Shown in pieces: positions 6,892 to 11,210 of a stretch of DNA of 11,210 nt. The position numbers were made by a program, and so were the translations under genes. Positions within the stretch are counted from its first letter, which is position 1. The number at the start of each line of letters is the position of its first letter. Below the pieces are notes generated by a model. It was not told where the DNA came from, searched no databases, and saw only the letters and a list, made by a program, of their open reading frames with translations. Origin of the DNA: Thioalkalivibrio sp. (lineage in GTDB: Bacteria > Pseudomonadota > Gammaproteobacteria > Ectothiorhodospirales > Ectothiorhodospiraceae); NCBI GenBank assembly GCA_007120155.1, contig SKOF01000153.1:1-11210 (forward strand), in the 5' to 3' direction.

Positions 6892-6960
6892 GAACGAAAC
6901 CATCGCTCCGCCACCCGCCAATGCCTCTCACCCCTCGCTGCCCGGGGGGCCGGCATCCCG

Positions 6961-7123
6961 GTAGGATGGGCAAAGCGAAGCGTGCCCATGCGGATGGGAC
7001 CTTGAACGAGTGAGGGAGTCAGCAACGAGCGACAAGCGACTGGTGACGGGTACGAGTGACAAGTGACAGGCCCCGTTCCGCTCTGTCCTTCCGCATGGGC
7101 ACGCTTCGCTTTGCCCATCCTAC
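6961..7123. repeat. Perfect 34-bp inverted repeat enclosing 95 bp
   Basis: Bases 6961-6994 and 7090-7123 are exact reverse complements over 34 bp, separated by 95 bp. Each arm also contains its own dyad, ATGGGCA and TGCCCAT around the 10-nt AAGCGAAGCG, so single arms can fold as REP-like hairpins. I see no coding capacity and no clear target-site duplication at the outer edges. Sequences of this kind (GATGGGCAAAGCGAAGCG) are, from general knowledge, dispersed between genes in various proteobacteria. The pair could be two inverted REP-like units or a small MITE-like element. Confidence 0.85.
7025..7067. repeat. Degenerate 7-bp-period repeats inside the inverted repeat
   Basis: ACGAGCGACAAGCGAC (7025-7040) recurs as ACGAGTGACAAGTGAC (7052-7067), 14 of 16 identical. 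The stretch between them (CTGGTGA, CGGGTA) keeps roughly the same 7-base phase, so the whole block reads as a short run of degenerate heptamers. Confidence 0.6.
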
Positions 7124-7150
7124 GGCCTCGCTCACTCCTCAAGCTGCCAT

Positions 7151-7183
7151 TCCCATGGGCACGCTGCGCTTTGCCCGTCCTGC
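7151..7183. repeat. Third, diverged copy of the REP-like unit, just after tilS
   Basis: This stretch aligns with 7091-7123 in the same orientation at 28 of 33 positions. It keeps the inner dyad (GGGCA/TGCCC). It ends 8 bp from the tilS stop codon, so it could form the 3' end hairpin of the tilS transcript. Confidence 0.75.
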
Positions 7184-7191
7184 GGTCCGTG

Positions 7192-8466
7192 TCAGTGCTC
7201 CTGGGTCCCTGACGGCTGTCCATCTCCCGGCCAGAACACCGCGACGAGTGCCTCACCCCGGTACACCAGGGGGATCCGTTCCCGCTCCCACGGAGGCACC
7301 CCGCGCTCCTGCATCAGCTTCTTGAGTTCCCGGGTCTGGCCCCGGAAGCGCAGAGTCTCGCCGCCCTGGCGGAAGCTGACCGTGAAGGACTCGTTCGCTT
7401 CAGGCGTCACACCCTGGCCTTGCAGCCAGTCGGCCGTGAGCACCACCCCGAGAGACGGGATCGGGAGATCGCTCCTGCCGTCCCACCGAAAATGCTGGCG
7501 CGGATCGTGTTTGGCCGGGGGCGCCATGGCGTGGAGCGCATCCCGATATCGGCGAATCTGTGCGCCATCCCAGACAACGCAAGGGGTGGTGTCGGCGCCC
7601 GCGGTCAGGACATCGTCCAGTACGCTCTGCAGCCGTGCCCGGGACGGCAGGGGCAGTCCCTTCTCCATGAGCCAGAAGCGCAGGACATTGCGGATACGCC
7701 CCGGGCGCAGGACCGTGAGCGCGGCGACCGACAGCGTGCCGGGCGTTTCGCCCCGCAGGCCCTCCAGGTCCTGGCGCGCCAGGTCGCCCAGCAGCGCCAG
7801 GGTCTCGGCCTGATGCACAGCCGCCCGGGCCAGGGTCTCGTCCAGGGCCGGCCAGCGCTCGCGAAGCGCGGGCATGACATGACATCTCAACAGGTTGCGA
7901 TCGAAGCGGGTATCCAGATTGCTGTCATCCTCGATCCAGCGCAGACCATGGGTCCGCGCATGGGCCTCCAGCCGGCCCCGGGAGACATCGAGCAGCGGCC
8001 GGCCATGCCATCCGGCACCGAGCGGCTGCCAGAGAGGCATGGAGGCAAGGCCCGCGGGCCCCGCGCCGCGCAGCAACTGCAACAGCAGGGTCTCGGCCTG
8101 ATCACGCCGGTGGTGGGCCGTGAGCAACCCGTCGCCCGGCAAGAGCCTGTCCTTGAATGCCTGGTACCGGGCCGAGCGCGCCGCCGCCTCGGGGCTTTCC
8201 CCCTCCGCCCCACGGGCATCCACATACAGGACCTCCAGTGGCACCTCCAGGGAATCACACACGTCCCGGCAATGGCTCACCCAGCGTTCGGCCTGCGGGT
8301 GCAGCCCATGGTGCACATGCAGCGCGCGCACCTCGGGAAACCCCTCGCCGCGAAGCGCGGCCAGGGCATGGAGCAGCACGTGGGAGTCGAGACCGCCGCT
8401 GTAGGCGACGAGGTAGCGGGGGGCGGGAGGGAGACGCTTCAGGGTGTCGTGTAGGGCATCGTGCAT
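7192..8466 (-). CDS. tilS: tRNA(Ile)-lysidine synthase
   Basis: TilS attaches lysine to C34 of the CAU-anticodon tRNA-Ile with ATP, making lysidine so that the tRNA reads AUA and is charged with isoleucine. The 424 residues suit the longer gammaproteobacterial type. The N-terminal N-type ATP pyrophosphatase domain shows the PP-loop SGGLDS (23-28), LHVHHGLHPQAERW (49-62), TAHHRRDQAETLLLQLLRG (116-134) and RNLLRCHVMPALRERWP in the region after the core. The C-terminal part contains FRQGGETLRFRGQTRELKKL, typical of the TilS C-terminal domain. The usual HHxDDQ motif here reads HHRRDQ. The start at 8466 is chosen because the conserved region begins directly after it; the frame is open upstream only through a repeat array. 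No good ribosome site is visible. It lies downstream of accA on the same strand, a common gammaproteobacterial order, but separated by 224 bp of repeats. Confidence 0.95.
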   Translation of the reverse strand: MHDALHDTLKRLPPAPRYLVAYSGGLDSHVLLHALAALRGEGFPEVRALHVHHGLHPQAERWVSHCRDVCDSLEVPLEVLYVDARGAEGESPEAAARSARYQAFKDRLLPGDGLLTAHHRRDQAETLLLQLLRGAGPAGLASMPLWQPLGAGWHGRPLLDVSRGRLEAHARTHGLRWIEDDSNLDTRFDRNLLRCHVMPALRERWPALDETLARAAVHQAETLALLGDLARQDLEGLRGETPGTLSVAALTVLRPGRIRNVLRFWLMEKGLPLPSRARLQSVLDDVLTAGADTTPCVVWDGAQIRRYRDALHAMAPPAKHDPRQHFRWDGRSDLPIPSLGVVLTADWLQGQGVTPEANESFTVSFRQGGETLRFRGQTRELKKLMQERGVPPWERERIPLVYRGEALVAVFWPGDGQPSGTQEH

Positions 8467-8500
8467 CTTCGAACTCGAAGTACAAAGCGGGAAGTCAGAG

Positions 8501-8578
8501 AAGCGCGAAGTGAAGTGAGAAGTGGGAATTGGGAAGTGGGAATTGGGAAGTGAGAAGTGAGAAGTGAGAAATGAGAAG
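8501..8578. repeat. Heptamer-based repeat array in front of tilS
   Basis: The 14-bp unit AAGTGGGAATTGGG occurs twice (8520-8533, 8534-8547). It passes in phase into the 7-bp unit AAGTGAG, present three times perfectly (8548-8568) and once with one change (8569-8575). The preceding bases (from about 8501) are degenerate relatives. The array separates accA from tilS and lies within the leader of tilS. Confidence 0.85.
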
Positions 8579-8677
8579 GCCCCTGCGCAACCCTCCCCCG
8601 TGATGCGGGGGAGGGCCGGGGTGAGGGTCGTTTTATTCACCCTTCCCAGTTCCCACTTCTCACTTCCCAATTCCCAC
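8536..8677. repeat. Perfect 24-bp inverted repeat around a GC-rich hairpin, between accA and tilS
   Basis: Bases 8536-8559 (part of the heptamer array) are the exact reverse complement of 8654-8677. In the enclosed 94 bp, CCCTCCCCCG (8591-8600) pairs perfectly with 8606-8615 around TGATG. The following CCGGGGTGAGGG belongs to a motif type that is frequent between genes in proteobacteria. The transcript from accA toward tilS would fold into a long stem with an inner hairpin. No T-run follows on the minus strand, so termination is not assured. Confidence 0.85.
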
Positions 8678-8690
8678 CTCCTACTTGAAT

Positions 8691-9650
<960 letters not shown>

Positions 9651-9695
9651 ATAACAGTGCCGGTTTTGGATTGGTCATGGTCGGCGGAATCCGGA

Positions 9696-9701
9696 ATTCT
9701 A
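9696..9701 (-). promoter_or_regulatory. Candidate -10 box for accA
   Basis: The minus strand reads TAGAAT, five of six to the -10 consensus, which would place the start near 9689 and give a leader of about 40 nt. The -35 position has no good match (2/6 at 17 bp). Confidence 0.25.
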
Positions 9702-9709
9702 ACCCTATT

Positions 9710-9821
9710 GAAGTGCGAAGTGCGAATCGGGAAGTGGGAATGTGAAATACGAAGGGTGAATTGGGAAGTGGGAATGAAGATCCACTCCTCACTTCCCGAT
9801 TTTCCGTTCACCCTTCGCACT

Positions 9822-9823
<2 letters not shown>
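9710..9823. repeat. Interrupted inverted repeat between dnaE and accA, reaching the dnaE stop codon
   Basis: Three matched pairs occur. GAAGTGCGAAG (9710-9720) pairs with 9813-9823, AATCGGGAAGTG (9725-9736) with 9790-9801, and GAAGGGTGAA (9751-9760) with 9807-9816. The first and third pairs compete for the same right arm, so alternative folds exist. The right arm overlaps the first two transcribed bases of the dnaE stop region. The left side is a degenerate array of AAGTGCG/AAGTGGG heptamers like the one before tilS. Confidence 0.8.

Positions 9824-11210
<1,387 letters not shown>

Noticed and set aside
5623..6921. A 432-codon open frame on the minus strand opposite metK
   Set aside because: Antisense to a clear metK and running through its terminator; the product is rich in His, Gly and Val, as expected of a shadow frame.
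6961..7123. Insertion sequence with 34-bp terminal repeats
   Set aside because: Only 95 bp lie between the arms, without a transposase, and no flanking direct duplication is seen; kept as a REP- or MITE-like repeat only.
6711..7256. A 181-codon minus-strand frame between metK and tilS
   Set aside because: Its sequence is largely translated repeats (terminator, tandem units, REP-like units) and the end of metK in antisense.
8501..8690. CRISPR array
   Set aside because: The repeats are contiguous 7- and 14-bp units without unique spacers of constant length, and no cas gene is present.

Overview
The window looks like chromosomal DNA of a halophilic or haloalkaliphilic gammaproteobacterium, probably of the Ectothiorhodospiraceae/Chromatiales kind (Halorhodospira, Ectothiorhodospira or Thioalkalivibrio-like). 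The reasons are high GC content, the gammaproteobacterial gene order dnaE-accA-tilS-pyrG-kdsA-eno, and a glycine betaine synthesis pair whose protein lengths and motifs match what I recall of the Halorhodospira (Ectothiorhodospira) halochloris enzymes. The genus cannot be fixed from this sequence alone.

Layout. Six housekeeping genes lie on the minus strand. Reading in their direction (from high to low coordinates) they are dnaE (C-terminal part, 9822-11210), accA (8691-9650), tilS (7192-8466), pyrG (1585-3228), kdsA (738-1580) and eno (N-terminal part, 1-576). Between tilS and pyrG this block is split by a plus-strand cassette of three genes at 3918-6810: glycine/sarcosine N-methyltransferase, sarcosine/dimethylglycine N-methyltransferase and S-adenosylmethionine synthetase (metK). 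The cassette diverges from pyrG across a 689-bp non-coding region. It ends at a strong hairpin terminator and converges on the 3' end of tilS across a 381-bp repeat-rich gap.

How the genes work together. The two methyltransferases convert glycine to sarcosine, dimethylglycine and glycine betaine, the main compatible solute of such organisms, using three S-adenosylmethionine per betaine. The linked metK can supply that S-adenosylmethionine. Both methyltransferases are acidic by my count (46 Asp+Glu against 34 Lys+Arg, and 50 against 30). The flanking genes cover unrelated central functions: replication (dnaE), fatty acid initiation (accA), tRNA-Ile lysidine modification (tilS), CTP synthesis (pyrG), lipopolysaccharide Kdo synthesis (kdsA) and glycolysis (eno).

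Non-coding DNA. Every junction with room holds repeats, including degenerate 7-bp-period arrays, long perfect inverted repeats (34 bp and 24 bp arms) and REP-like palindromes. I found no RNA gene, CRISPR array, transposase or recognisable riboswitch. The most notable points are the osmolyte cassette inserted into a conserved housekeeping block, the long palindrome-rich region in front of it, the related but non-identical repeat arrays in successive gaps, and a KdsA with the ligand set of the metal-dependent class.
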